Shown: positions 1 to 6,940, counted from the first letter of the stretch. The stretch: DNA of 32,636 bases from VRUB01 sp046758085 (GCA_046758085.1 JBHHZP010000025.1:1-32636), one strand, 5' to 3'. A program made the numbers and translations. The notes: generated by a model from the sequence alone, not told the origin.

Positions 1-84
1 TCCAAGAGTTGATTTGGTGGTGGCCACCGGGGTGGGTGTGGCGACGGCTTGATCCAGGCGCACAGCAGTGCTATCAAGAAAAAC

Positions 85-468
85 ATGAGCTTACCGCCAC
101 CGCAAGAGATCGTTCACGCCTACCTCAATGCCATCGGTGCGCGAGACTTCGAACGTGCCCGAGAGTACCTGTCCAGTGAGCAATTCACTTTCCGCGGTCC
201 GATCGCGAACTTCGACAGTGCGGATGAATTTATTGTGGATTCCTCCCGCGTGGCGCCCATCCTCGAAGGCATCGAGTGGCGCAAGACCTTTGTTGACGGC
301 GATCAGGTCTGCGATATCCTGAACTTCGTCACCCGATTCTCGGTCCTCACCCGCACCACGGTCGTACATTGGGCAACTGTGGAGAAGGGCAAGATTTCTT
401 CGATTGAAGTCTTCTTCGATGCCCAGGCCTACACAAAGCTGTTCGAGGATCCATCAGCACCACGCTGA
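85..468 (+). CDS. NTF2-like / SnoaL-like protein
   Basis: Predicted 127-residue cytosolic protein. The sequence PQEIVHAYLNAIGARDFERA followed by an aromatic beta-strand pattern (FTFRGP, VVHWATVEKGKISSIEVFFD) is the usual layout of the NTF2-like/SnoaL fold: an N-terminal helix pair, then a curved sheet ending in a VFFDAQAY-type strand. The length fits a single domain. An upstream in-frame TTG at 49 would add 12 residues that do not look like part of the fold, so I prefer the ATG at 85. Members of this fold include isomerases, hydrolases and small ligand binders; nothing here identifies a substrate. It converges on the outer-membrane protein gene downstream. The fold is fairly certain and the function is unknown. 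Confidence 0.75.
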   Translation: MSLPPPQEIVHAYLNAIGARDFERAREYLSSEQFTFRGPIANFDSADEFIVDSSRVAPILEGIEWRKTFVDGDQVCDILNFVTRFSVLTRTTVVHWATVEKGKISSIEVFFDAQAYTKLFEDPSAPR

Positions 469-495
469 CCGCACGGGCACAATACTTAGTTTACC

Positions 496-531
496 CGGCA
501 CGGTCGTGTTCGAGGTACAGAGGCCGTGCCG
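496..531. repeat. 8-bp perfect inverted repeat between convergent genes
   Basis: CGGCACGG at 496-503 is matched by CCGTGCCG at 524-531 with a 20-nt loop. It lies between the 3' ends of two convergent genes and is followed by GTTTC rather than a clean T-run. It may be a weak bidirectional transcription stop, but the loop is long and the T-tract poor. Confidence 0.3.
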
Positions 532-581
532 TTTCACGCACTCCAGCGACCGGGCGCAAGCCACGCGCACGCGGTCCTTGA

Positions 582-1085
582 TTATTGCTGTTGCGAGCGC
601 GCGCCAAAGCTAAACACCGCGCTCACGGAAATCATGTCCGCATCGGAGCCGCCGGAGACATCCTGGAACCGTTCCCATTCGGCGCGTACGCCGATCTTAC
701 GGCCCCACTCAAAGCCCAGACCATACGTTAAATCCGTCCCACCGTTCTTGAAAAACCCCGCCTTACCGAAAACCCGGAACGATTCCCCGACCGGCACCAT
801 GCCAAGCGCCGTGGCTTGAAACCCATCGACGCTAATGGACGGTTTGGTCGATGATGTGAAGTCCCCCAAGTCGATAAAAGCGCCTTCGATGGCCAACCAC
901 TTGTTGAACTGATATCCGCCGTAAATCTTGAAACCTGTATCATCATCGAAACCGCCTTTGTCGAGATCAGAGTTTCCGATGCCGACACCGGCGTATCCGA
1001 GCCTGTCCTGCGCGGACGCAAATGAAATCATACTGGTACCGATAAACAGGACAATTGCGATCGATGTCCACTGCTTGATTTTCAT
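582..1085 (-). CDS. Outer-membrane beta-barrel protein (OmpA-like/OMP_b-brl)
   Basis: Encodes 167 residues with a Sec signal peptide (MKIKQWTSIAIVLFIGTSMI, cleavage likely after ASA near residue 25). The mature part alternates polar and hydrophobic residues in strands such as GFKIYGGYQFNKWLAIEGAF and FRVFGKAGFF and ends with ISVSAVFSFGARSQQQ. Glycine- and aromatic-rich strands of this kind are typical of small eight-stranded outer-membrane barrels. The C-terminus does not end exactly on the canonical terminal aromatic residue; SFG lies six residues from the end. A good ribosome binding site (GAGGAGA) precedes the ATG. A structural or adhesive role is possible, but no specific function can be assigned. 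Confidence 0.75.
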   Translation of the reverse strand: MKIKQWTSIAIVLFIGTSMISFASAQDRLGYAGVGIGNSDLDKGGFDDDTGFKIYGGYQFNKWLAIEGAFIDLGDFTSSTKPSISVDGFQATALGMVPVGESFRVFGKAGFFKNGGTDLTYGLGFEWGRKIGVRAEWERFQDVSGGSDADMISVSAVFSFGARSQQQ

Positions 1086-1346
1086 AGCTTCTCCTCTCGG
1101 TTTTAACGTCCTTTTAGTTACGCGGTTCAGATCTGCGAGACGGCTTTCTTCTCATGAATGTAATAACAATTGTGTTGGTACGCGCTCGCGCGGGATTATA
1201 GCAGCCTACTACTACTGATCGTTAGCACAGACAGATATTTCCCAACCACGGCAAATCGCCAGGAAGTCCGCTGCTTATCGAGAGCCAGCTACGGGGGAAG
1301 AGACTGGCTCGTGTCTCCCTTGTTGGACAGGGACAGCGTGGCGACT
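1086..1346. other. Intergenic region without supported gene
   Basis: This stretch holds the leader of the outer-membrane protein gene on the minus strand (GAGGAGA immediately upstream of its ATG) and then sequence with only short open frames lacking protein-like composition. It runs up to the decayed tRNA-Ser copy that starts at 1347. I see no RNA gene or operator that I can support here. Confidence 0.5.
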
Positions 1347-1401
1347 GGCGGAGAGGGAGGGAATCGAAAATCCGAAAACTTACGGTTCAACGGTCTCAAG
1401 T
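1347..1401 (-). pseudogene. Decayed tRNA-Ser 3'-half copy (att-like)
   Basis: On the minus strand this reads from an anticodon-loop-like CTTGAGA, through a degenerate variable arm and T arm, to the exact acceptor end CCCTCCCTCTCCGCCA. The first 22 nt on the plus strand (GGCGGAGAGGGAGGGAATCG plus two bases) differ by one base from the intact tRNA-Ser at 3313-3400, and the orientation is the same. Sequence upstream of the anticodon loop (up to about 1431) no longer folds into a D arm, so this is not a working tRNA. A duplicated tRNA 3' end in direct orientation is the usual footprint of integration at a tRNA gene. The alternative is a decayed full tRNA duplicate. Confidence 0.65.
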
Positions 1402-1686
1402 GCGTTCGGGCTAGGCACCGCCCCTCCCCCGTTCGTCACTAGGGGGTTTATCTAGGCAAGGGTTTTTGATATCCAATACTTCCGTCTGTCCCAGTCTTTC
1501 CCCTGCCCTGCCAATCATACCGTTTGCAACTTGATTTGCACCCGAGCAAGCCCTTATATTGTCCTTTCGGTTTTCCGATCATACGTGCCGCGCCACCACC
1601 TGCGAAATCAACCTTAGGCGCAGGCGTCACAGGTTTTGCTGCCCGAGGCGCAAGACGGTAACCAGTTAGAAACAACGGGGCTGGCT
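1402..1686. other. Intergenic stretch upstream of the oxygenase gene
   Basis: No supported gene. A 75-codon minus-strand frame at 1448-1675 has Lys/Gly/Pro-rich composition that I could not link to any family. The stretch carries the leader of the oxygenase gene. An in-frame TTG at 1636 is a weaker start for that gene than the ATG at 1687. Confidence 0.4.
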
Positions 1687-2949
1687 ATGCAGGATACAGA
1701 CAAACCGGCGCTGCAGAAGTTGGTGTCACCCCATTCGGTCGACGATCTTGAGCGTCATTGGCCCGATAAACCCGAATATTTCGTCACAGAAGGCGAGCTG
1801 TCGCGATTGCCAAAGTTCCTGCGCTCAAACGAGCTCGGCAGCTTCGAGGCATTGGCGCGCGTATACAGCGGCGGTGCTGGATTCGTTAATGCAGGAAAAA
1901 GTGCCGCCATGATGCCCGCTGACAGCAGGTCTGTTCTGAAGCTGTTCAAAATGGGGCTCACCGTTTTCCTGGACAACATAACGCAATTTGTACCGGGTGC
2001 AGCCGATTTTCTCAGGCAACTTGAGACAGACCTGGGCATCAATCCGGGGGGAGCACGGTTGACTGCATGGGCTTCGCCCTGTGAAAACGGCATAGCCCCT
2101 CATTACGATTGTAATGACGTAATCTCGATACAACTCCTGGGCACAAAGCGTTTCGAGTTGGCGCCTGTCCCTGAGATCACCAACCCCTATGGTAGGCACT
2201 ACACGCCGGGCGCGGCCGTGCTCGGTGATATGTATCCGCAGATAACAACGGGATTCCCCCATTGGCACGATGTGGAATTTGAAACGGTAGAAATGAAGCG
2301 CGGATCTGTCCTGTTTTATCCGCGTGGCACCTGGCACCGGACGCGGGCGAGCGCGGACTCTTTCGCCGTCGCCATCGTGATAGAACCGCCGGCAGCCGTT
2401 GATTGCGTGCTGGAGCAGTTGCGACTATTGATGTTGCAGAGCCCGCGGTGGCGCCGGCCGTTATACGGTGCGTGGGGCAATGGCCGCAAACGCGAAGCTG
2501 CCTTCGCGCAGGCCGCGGCGTTACTGCAAGAGATTCCGACAATCGCGGGCGCGATTTCTCCCGGGGACCTGGTGCGATCGACGCTCCCCGAAGAGCACCG
2601 GCTTGCATCAATCGACCGGAATAGCCGCTTTCAAAGAGCTCCGCTCACCGGTGTTTCCCTGGACAAACCGGCTGAAAGCGTCGACGGTCCCCTGCAATGG
2701 GTACGCATCACCATCAAGGACGAACATGGTGTCGAGCACACCCTGGGCAGTATTGAGATACCTCGACAATACGCGGAAGTGGTCAGCTGGCTGGCAGCAC
2801 AGAGTGCGCCCTTTCGCGCGGACACCGTCGCCGTCAAGTTTCCGGAAATCGCGTTCGACGACCACAAGAAATTACTCGAGCTGTGCACGAAGACCGGCTT
2901 GCTCAAGCTGCTCTGGTTCCCATCGCTGGATGGCGCTGCGACCCATTAG
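1687..2949 (+). CDS. JmjC/cupin-type Fe(II)/2-oxoglutarate oxygenase-like protein
   Basis: Encodes 420 residues from the ATG at 1687. The central domain carries the iron-binding facial triad of the JmjC/cupin-4 family: HYD in APHYDCNDVISIQLLGTKRF (H139, D141) and the distal histidine in LFYPRGTWHRT (H217). The line QLLGTKRFEL matches the strand that follows HxD in ribosomal oxygenases such as RoxA/YcfD. About 180 residues follow the double-stranded beta-helix, and the last part (WVRITIKDEHGVEHTLGSIE onward) looks like a separate small domain, as winged-helix tails do in this family. Substrates of the family include ribosomal proteins and small molecules; none can be chosen here. The gene sits alone between tRNA-Ser sequences and beside an IS remnant, so it may have been acquired. 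Confidence 0.75.
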   Translation: MQDTDKPALQKLVSPHSVDDLERHWPDKPEYFVTEGELSRLPKFLRSNELGSFEALARVYSGGAGFVNAGKSAAMMPADSRSVLKLFKMGLTVFLDNITQFVPGAADFLRQLETDLGINPGGARLTAWASPCENGIAPHYDCNDVISIQLLGTKRFELAPVPEITNPYGRHYTPGAAVLGDMYPQITTGFPHWHDVEFETVEMKRGSVLFYPRGTWHRTRASADSFAVAIVIEPPAAVDCVLEQLRLLMLQSPRWRRPLYGAWGNGRKREAAFAQAAALLQEIPTIAGAISPGDLVRSTLPEEHRLASIDRNSRFQRAPLTGVSLDKPAESVDGPLQWVRITIKDEHGVEHTLGSIEIPRQYAEVVSWLAAQSAPFRADTVAVKFPEIAFDDHKKLLELCTKTGLLKLLWFPSLDGAATH

Positions 2950-3017
2950 GCGTTGGGCCTGCGCGGTCTACTCGACCTTAATGACGGATTCCTCCCTGCA
3001 CTGCCGGGACGCCTTTC

Positions 3018-3179
3018 GCGAGATCGCGGCTATCTTAAATAGCCATCATTTTCGACCAGCCGGACAGCTTCTCGTTTAAATTCTGCTGAATACTTCTTTT
3101 TCGTCTTGTTCGTCATTTCTCGCCTCGTTTTGGGTATTATCACCCTTTTCAAGGCGTCCGGTTCAATTAGACCACTTCA
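3018..3179 (-). mobile_element. IS3-family element end (remnant)
   Basis: The minus strand starts at 3179 with TGAAGTGGTCTAATTGAACC, a typical IS3-family terminal sequence. A leader and the truncated OrfA at 3116-3030 follow. Only this end survives; no second terminal repeat, OrfB or flanking target duplication was found. The inner boundary near 3018 is approximate. It lies between the oxygenase gene and tRNA-Ser, inside the interval bounded by tRNA-Ser sequence. Confidence 0.75.
3030..3116 (-). pseudogene. Truncated IS3-family OrfA transposase start
   Basis: Twenty-eight codons beginning MTNKTKKKYSAEFKREAVRL and ending in a TAG stop. This is the standard N-terminus of IS3-family OrfA, the helix-turn-helix protein that binds IS ends. 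The family normally continues into the rest of the helix-turn-helix and a leucine zipper (about 90-100 residues), then OrfB; all of that is missing. The reading frame ends after GYLR and the following sequence has no transposase similarity that I can see. It is non-functional. Confidence 0.8.
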
Positions 3180-3243
3180 GTATTGTCGCTTGTTTTCGTT
3201 CAAACAGTGAATGAAAAGAAAAACGGCTTGCCGCTCGTCGATA

Positions 3244-3272
3244 CGAAAAGAAAAACCCGAAGCGCGCTTCGG
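3244..3272 (-). terminator. Rho-independent terminator of tRNA-Ser
   Basis: On the minus strand, CCGAAGCGCGCTTCGG (3272-3257) forms a GC-rich hairpin followed directly by GTTTTTCTTTT. It lies about 40 nt past the CCA end of the tRNA in the direction of tRNA transcription, so it most likely ends that transcript. Confidence 0.75.
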
Positions 3273-3312
3273 ATCCCCCCTCCCCTTGTGGGAGGGGGCA
3301 AGTGGGAGGGGT

Positions 3313-3400
3313 TGGCGGAGAGGGAGGGATTCGAACCCCCGGACCCCGAAGGGTCAACGGTTTTCAAGACCGCCGCCTTCAACCACTCGGCCACCTCTCC
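3313..3400 (-). tRNA. tRNA-Ser (anticodon UGA)
   Basis: The 88-nt minus-strand sequence starts GGAGAGGTGGCCGAGTGG and folds as a class II tRNA. The acceptor stem GGAGAGG pairs with CCTCTCC. The D arm is GCCGAGTGGTTGAAGGC. The anticodon loop CTTGAAA gives UGA. The long variable arm has a TTCG loop (GACCCTTCGGGGTC), and the T loop is GTTCGAATC. The 3' CCA is encoded. Serine tRNAs need the long variable arm for recognition by SerRS, which is encoded nearby at 4961-6241. A terminator follows at 3272-3244. The 3' half is duplicated in decayed form at 1347 and the 5' half at about 3470-3510. Confidence 0.97.
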
Positions 3401-3435
3401 GTATGAACGCCCGTAGCGTGTTGGTTCAGCGAGCG

Positions 3436-3510
3436 GCGCTCCGCTGTTTCGAATCGCTCCTGGCGATTCTCATCAAGACCGCCGCCTGCAGCCACTTGGC
3501 CACCTATCCG
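3436..3510 (-). pseudogene. Decayed tRNA-Ser 5'-half copy
   Basis: On the minus strand the region reads CGGATAGGTGGCCAAGTGGC, then CAGGCGGCGGTCTTGATGAG. It aligns to the acceptor 5' strand, D arm and anticodon arm of the intact tRNA-Ser, with a 14-nt identical block CAAGACCGCCGCCT on the plus strand. It continues into a 6-bp hairpin (AATCGC/GCGATT, 3452-3468) where the variable arm should be. No T arm, acceptor 3' strand or CCA follows, so it cannot be a functional tRNA. It lies directly upstream of the intact gene in the tRNA sense. Confidence 0.65.
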
Positions 3511-3807
3511 AGCATAATAGCGAGGAGCGAGTAGCGAGGTAATCCCATTGGAAACCACATAAGTCTGGCGCATGGCGAACAATCCCAGTTCGACCGTCCG
3601 CGTCCCCTCCGCCGCCTTTCCGCTGCTCCTGATCGTTCCTTACGAGTTGGATCTGCCTCGTCAAGGCTATCCGCGCAGCACATAGCATAGCGCATTGGCC
3701 AAAACCACACCAAAATAGGGCGAAACGAAGCCAGAACCTTGACGAGGACGGCCAGTCGAAGTAGTTTAGCCTTGACTTGAATCTTCATCCAAATGGGGAA
3801 AGAACAT
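3511..3807. other. Leader region of the yccA-like gene
   Basis: No supported gene. The region carries an 11-bp perfect inverted repeat (CCTCGTCAAGG at 3656-3666 and CCTTGACGAGG at 3737-3747). The right arm contains TTGACG, which with TAGTTT 17 nt downstream makes a weak sigma-70-like promoter candidate (3739-3767) facing the YccA gene. Short open frames across the region have no family resemblance. Confidence 0.4.
3739..3767 (+). promoter_or_regulatory. Candidate sigma-70 promoter for the yccA-like gene
   Basis: TTGACG at 3739-3744 and TAGTTT at 3762-3767 are separated by 17 nt, about 40 nt ahead of the preferred start at 3808. The -10 box matches poorly (TATAAT consensus). The -35 box is embedded in an inverted repeat, which could be a regulator site. 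Confidence 0.25.
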
Positions 3808-4479
3808 ATGAATCCGATGACACCTGGTGTAGCGCACAGACAAGAAGCAGTCCTCGCGACTAATAGTCTGATTCGCAATACCTACATTTTACTGTCCCTC
3901 ACCTTGCTCTTTAGCGCGTTCACCGCGGCCTTGTCGATGGCATTCAATCTGCCGCATCCAGGCCTGGTGTTAACGCTGGTGGGCTATTTCGGGCTTCTTT
4001 TTGTCACAGTGAAGCTCAGAAACAGCGCCTGGGGCCTGCTATCAATATTCGCCCTGACCGGGTTTATGGGCCTGACGCTCGGGCCGATTATCAGTTTCTA
4101 CCTCACCCAGTTCTCGAACGGCTCCGAGCTGGTGATGATGGCCATGGGCGGCACGGCCGTCATATTTTTGGGGCTGTCCGGTTATGCGCTCACTACGCGC
4201 AGGGATTTCAGCTTCATGGGCGGCTTTCTCATGGTCGGGATATTGGTTGCATTCCTTGCAGGCTTAGGGGCTGTGATCTTCAGCATACCTGCGCTCATGC
4301 TGGCGGTCTCCTCCATGTTTATCCTTTTAATGGCCGGCCTTATCCTGTATCAAACAAGCGCAATGGTCCATGGCGGGGAGACCAACTACATCATGGCCAC
4401 CATTACCCTGTATGTCTCCATCTTCAACCTGTTTACCAGCTTGTTACACCTGCTTGGGTTCTCCTTGGGCGAAGACTAA
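3808..4479 (+). CDS. yccA: Bax inhibitor-1 / YccA family membrane protein
   Basis: Encodes 223 residues with seven closely spaced hydrophobic segments (for example YILLSLTLLFSAFTAAL, LVLTLVGYFGLLFVTV, GFLMVGILVAFLAGLGAVIF) and the family end ILYQTSAMVHGGETNYIMAT followed by a final helix. This is the BI-1/YccA layout and usual length. E. coli YccA is an inner-membrane substrate and modulator of the FtsH protease. The ATG at 3808 is preferred over the one at 3793 because GGGGAAAGA sits at correct distance before it. A strong terminator follows 30 nt after the stop, so the gene is probably monocistronic. Proximity to tRNA-Ser and serS resembles the Pseudomonas arrangement. Confidence 0.9.
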   Translation: MNPMTPGVAHRQEAVLATNSLIRNTYILLSLTLLFSAFTAALSMAFNLPHPGLVLTLVGYFGLLFVTVKLRNSAWGLLSIFALTGFMGLTLGPIISFYLTQFSNGSELVMMAMGGTAVIFLGLSGYALTTRRDFSFMGGFLMVGILVAFLAGLGAVIFSIPALMLAVSSMFILLMAGLILYQTSAMVHGGETNYIMATITLYVSIFNLFTSLLHLLGFSLGED

Positions 4480-4509
4480 AGCGAGAGCAGGCGATCTTTA
4501 AATTATTAG

Positions 4510-4540
4510 AAAAGGCCCCGCGGAGGGGCCTTTTCTTTCT
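4510..4540 (+). terminator. Rho-independent terminator after yccA
   Basis: AAAAGGCCCC (4510-4519) and GGGGCCTTTT (4525-4534) form a perfect 10-bp stem with loop GCGGA, followed by CTTTCT. Placed 30 nt after the YccA stop codon on the plus strand. Confidence 0.9.
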
Positions 4541-4640
4541 CTGCGCAAAAGAACGAATTCAAACTAGCCCCCGAAGTTTGCGGAGAGAAACAACGATATA
4601 CAAAAAGGGGGAGTAGTACCGCCAAAAAGAGCATAACGTC

Positions 4641-4849
4641 ACTACTGTGCCACAACCATCCGAGACCTGGATCGCACCTTGGTTTCTAAGACCGTTGCCA
4701 GCAGGGATGCTGGCACCGAGCCTACAGGGACGTATTAACGGCGTGTCTCGGAAACCAAGGTGCGATCCAGGCCTCTCGAGCGCAGCCCATCCCTAAGGTA
4801 TCTTTCAGTCTTGGCAAGTTTCAGCGTTTCAAGCCGGGGCTTGTGGCGC
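4641..4849 (-). repeat. Family A repeat, copy 1 (MITE-like)
   Basis: Lies in the convergent gap between yccA and serS, in reverse orientation relative to copies 2 and 3. It contains a 21-bp perfect inverted repeat (4666-4686 and 4751-4771; core ATCGCACCTTGGTTTC) enclosing a second hairpin (TGCCAGCA 4696-4703, TGCTGGCA 4708-4715). The outer part (GAGCGCAGCCCAT, then TTTCAGCGTTTCA) matches copy 3. The outer ends carry CACAACC and CTTGTGG, which match the TIR-like ends of the other copies. It encodes no protein. Confidence 0.75.
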
Positions 4850-4916
4850 AGTAACGACAGAACGTGCTACTGGATATCCTCTTCGAAATAGCACGGGCAA
4901 AACTGGTTAAAATCAG

Positions 4917-4959
4917 ATTCCTCTGCGTCCTTTGCGTGCTCGGCGGTGAAAATATTCGA
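4917..4959. repeat. Family B repeat, solo end
   Basis: CTCTGCGTCCTTTGCGTGCT followed by CGGCGGTGAAAATATTCGAG is the reverse complement of the family B left end (CGAATATTTCACCGCTGAGC). It lies immediately after the serS stop codon. The remainder of the element is missing. Confidence 0.6.
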
Positions 4960-4960
4960 G

Positions 4961-6241
4961 CTATGAAGGCTTGAGGATATCGATCCCGTTCATATACGGC
5001 TGCAGTACCTCAGGAATCCGAATACGCCCGCTTTCATCCTGGCACTGCTCCATAACCGCGACCAGCGTGCGGCCCACGGCCAGTGCCGAGCCGTTCAGGG
5101 TATGCACCAGCTCGGGCTTGCCGGTATCGGGGTTGCGCCAGCGCGCGCGCATGCGCCGTGCCTGAAAATCCTCGAAGTTGCTGCATGACGAGATCTCGCG
5201 GTAACGGCTCTGCCCCGGCAGCCATACCTCGATATCATAAGTCTTGGCCGCTGCAAACCCCATGTCGCCGGTACAAAGCACCACCACTCGGTAATACAAC
5301 CCGAGCTTCTGCAACGGGGCCTCCGCGTGCACGGTGAGCTGCTCGAGCGCATCATAAGAATCCTGTGGCCGCACGACCTGTACCAGCTCGACCTTCTCGA
5401 ACTGGTGCTGGCGGATCATCCCGCGCGTGTCTTTTCCGTAGGATCCCGCCTCACTGCGAAAACAGGGCGTATGCGCGACGTATTTACGCGGCAGCGTGCT
5501 TGCTTCGAGGATCTCGTCGCGCACGACGTTCGTCACCGGCACCTCGGCCGTGGGGATCAGATAAAAGCCCTGATCGCCCTGGATTGCGAAAAGATCCTCT
5601 TCGAACTTCGGAAGTTGGCCCGTGCCGCGCATGCTCTCGGCATTGACCATGTAGGGGACGTAAATCTCGCTATAACCGTGCTCCCGGGTGTGCAAATCCA
5701 TCATGAATTGCGTCAACGCTCGGTGCAGACGCGCCAACGGTCCCGTGATAGCGACAAAACGTGAGCCCGCGATCTTGGCGGCGGTCTCGAAATCGAGCAT
5801 GCCAAGTGCCGTCCCGAGATCCACGTGATCCTTTGGCTCGAAGCCAAGCTCAGGGGTGTTTCCCCAGCGTCGCAGCTCTACGTTATCGCGCTCATCCCGC
5901 CCCTGCGGCACACTCGCGTGGGGCAAATTCGGGATATCGAGCAGGAGGCGATCGAGTTGTTGTTGTACCTGATCTAGCTCGGCCTCGGCCTGTTTGAGCT
6001 CATCCCCGAGGTTGGCGACCGCGGCTAACAGCGGGGCCGCATCCTGCCCGGCGGCCTTGACCTTACCGATTTCCTTGGCGCTGGCATTGCGGCGGCTTTG
6101 CAGCTCCTGGGTGCGCACCTGTACCTGTTTGCGCCGCGCCTCCAGCCGACCGAGTGTTTCGTTATTCAGAACATAGCCGCGCGCCGCCAGGCGCTTCGCC
6201 GTGCTGTCCAGGTCATTACGTATTAATTTAATATCAATCAC
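4961..6241 (-). CDS. serS: Seryl-tRNA synthetase
   Basis: Class II aminoacyl-tRNA synthetase of 426 residues that charges tRNA-Ser (and tRNA-Sec) in the cytosol. An N-terminal coiled coil of about 110 residues (LEARRKQVQVRTQELQSRRN, then LGDELKQAEAELDQVQQQLD) is the arm that grips the long variable arm of tRNA-Ser. The catalytic domain follows: TAEVPVTN, motif 2 FRSEAGSYGKDTRGMIRQHQ, and motif 3 ending NGSALAVGRTLVAVMEQCQD. The C-terminal RIRIPEVLQPYM is typical. The length is normal. The start is GTG with no strong ribosome binding site. It is the last gene of the crcB-DUF190-serS run, 13 nt after the DUF190 stop, and may be translated from the same mRNA. Confidence 0.98.
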   Translation of the reverse strand: MIDIKLIRNDLDSTAKRLAARGYVLNNETLGRLEARRKQVQVRTQELQSRRNASAKEIGKVKAAGQDAAPLLAAVANLGDELKQAEAELDQVQQQLDRLLLDIPNLPHASVPQGRDERDNVELRRWGNTPELGFEPKDHVDLGTALGMLDFETAAKIAGSRFVAITGPLARLHRALTQFMMDLHTREHGYSEIYVPYMVNAESMRGTGQLPKFEEDLFAIQGDQGFYLIPTAEVPVTNVVRDEILEASTLPRKYVAHTPCFRSEAGSYGKDTRGMIRQHQFEKVELVQVVRPQDSYDALEQLTVHAEAPLQKLGLYYRVVVLCTGDMGFAAAKTYDIEVWLPGQSRYREISSCSNFEDFQARRMRARWRNPDTGKPELVHTLNGSALAVGRTLVAVMEQCQDESGRIRIPEVLQPYMNGIDILKPS

Positions 6242-6254
6242 TTATATATGTTTC

Positions 6255-6563
6255 TTAACGTTCTTTATTAACTTTTGCTTTCCAGCTTACGACATGATCC
6301 GGCTCCAGTATCTCCGACAGGTGCTCCAGAATTCCGCGCACCTTCGCCGGCTCGTCGAAGAACTCGACCACCAACGGCAAATCCATGGACAGGTCCAGCA
6401 GGCTTGAGGAGTGCAGGCGTCCCGACCGGCCAAAACCCGATATCCCCCGGAACACGGTCACCCCGCGCACTTTTTCCTCGTCATGCAGCTTGGCAAGCAA
6501 GCTATCGAGTTGACCCTTGCCTTCGGTCAAATAGATCCGCACCATTGTGACTTCGACCGTCAT
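6255..6563 (-). CDS. DUF190 family protein (CrcB partner)
   Basis: Encodes 102 residues from the ATG at 6563: MTVEVTMVRIYLTEGKGQLD, then VRGVTVFRGISGFGRSG and LPLVVEFFDEPAKV. This is the ferredoxin-like DUF190 (UPF0166) fold, whose genes are commonly next to crcB. Its ATG overlaps the crcB stop by 4 nt (ATGA), which indicates translational coupling and supports this start over an upstream in-frame one at 6608. A role in fluoride export alongside CrcB is inferred from context only; the family has no established biochemical function. Confidence 0.85.
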   Translation of the reverse strand: MTVEVTMVRIYLTEGKGQLDSLLAKLHDEEKVRGVTVFRGISGFGRSGRLHSSSLLDLSMDLPLVVEFFDEPAKVRGILEHLSEILEPDHVVSWKAKVNKER

Positions 6564-6940
6564 AGCACCCTCCCCAGCACGACGCCAAACCACGTGCTGC
6601 CCAAACATAGCACGACGCTCAGTACTACATTCAACGCCGCCTTCATCAGGCTACCGTCTTCGATTAGGTTCAGGGTCTCGATCGAGAACGTCGAGAACGT
6701 CGTAAATGCCCCCAGGACACCGATCAGAATCCCTGCCCGCCAGTAGCTGGTCACCTGCATGCGCTCCAGCAAAACTATGAACAAAAACCCGATCAGGAAC
6801 GAACCGAGAACATTCACCGACAACGTGCCGTACGGAAAGCTCCGGCCGAGCAATCCGTACATGCTGGTGGACAGCCAGAAACGAAGCAATGCGCCGGCGG
6901 CACCACCGATAGCGATCGCAAGAACCTGATTCATCATCAT
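6560..6940 (-). CDS. crcB: Fluoride exporter CrcB/Fluc
   Basis: Encodes 126 residues with four transmembrane helices. Family motifs are GGAAGALLRFWLS, PYGTLSVNVLGSFLIGFLF (with the conserved Asn of the pore) and GVLGAFTTFSTFSIE (the Phe/Thr/Ser fluoride track and sodium-site region). Fluc channels work as antiparallel dimers and let toxic fluoride leave the cell. I start at the first ATG of MMMNQVLAIA (6940) because residues upstream are arginine-rich and unlike the family. No recognisable fluoride riboswitch was seen upstream. The gene is coupled to DUF190 and lies in the rarA-serS interval, a common location. Confidence 0.93.
   Translation of the reverse strand: MMMNQVLAIAIGGAAGALLRFWLSTSMYGLLGRSFPYGTLSVNVLGSFLIGFLFIVLLERMQVTSYWRAGILIGVLGAFTTFSTFSIETLNLIEDGSLMKAALNVVLSVVLCLGSTWFGVVLGRVL

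Noticed and set aside
1448..1675. 75-codon minus-strand frame upstream of the oxygenase gene
   Set aside because: No family resemblance, no supported ribosome binding site, and it overlaps the oxygenase leader.
3473..3510. Second functional tRNA
   Set aside because: Only the 5' half is present; T arm and CCA end are missing, so it is recorded as a decayed copy.
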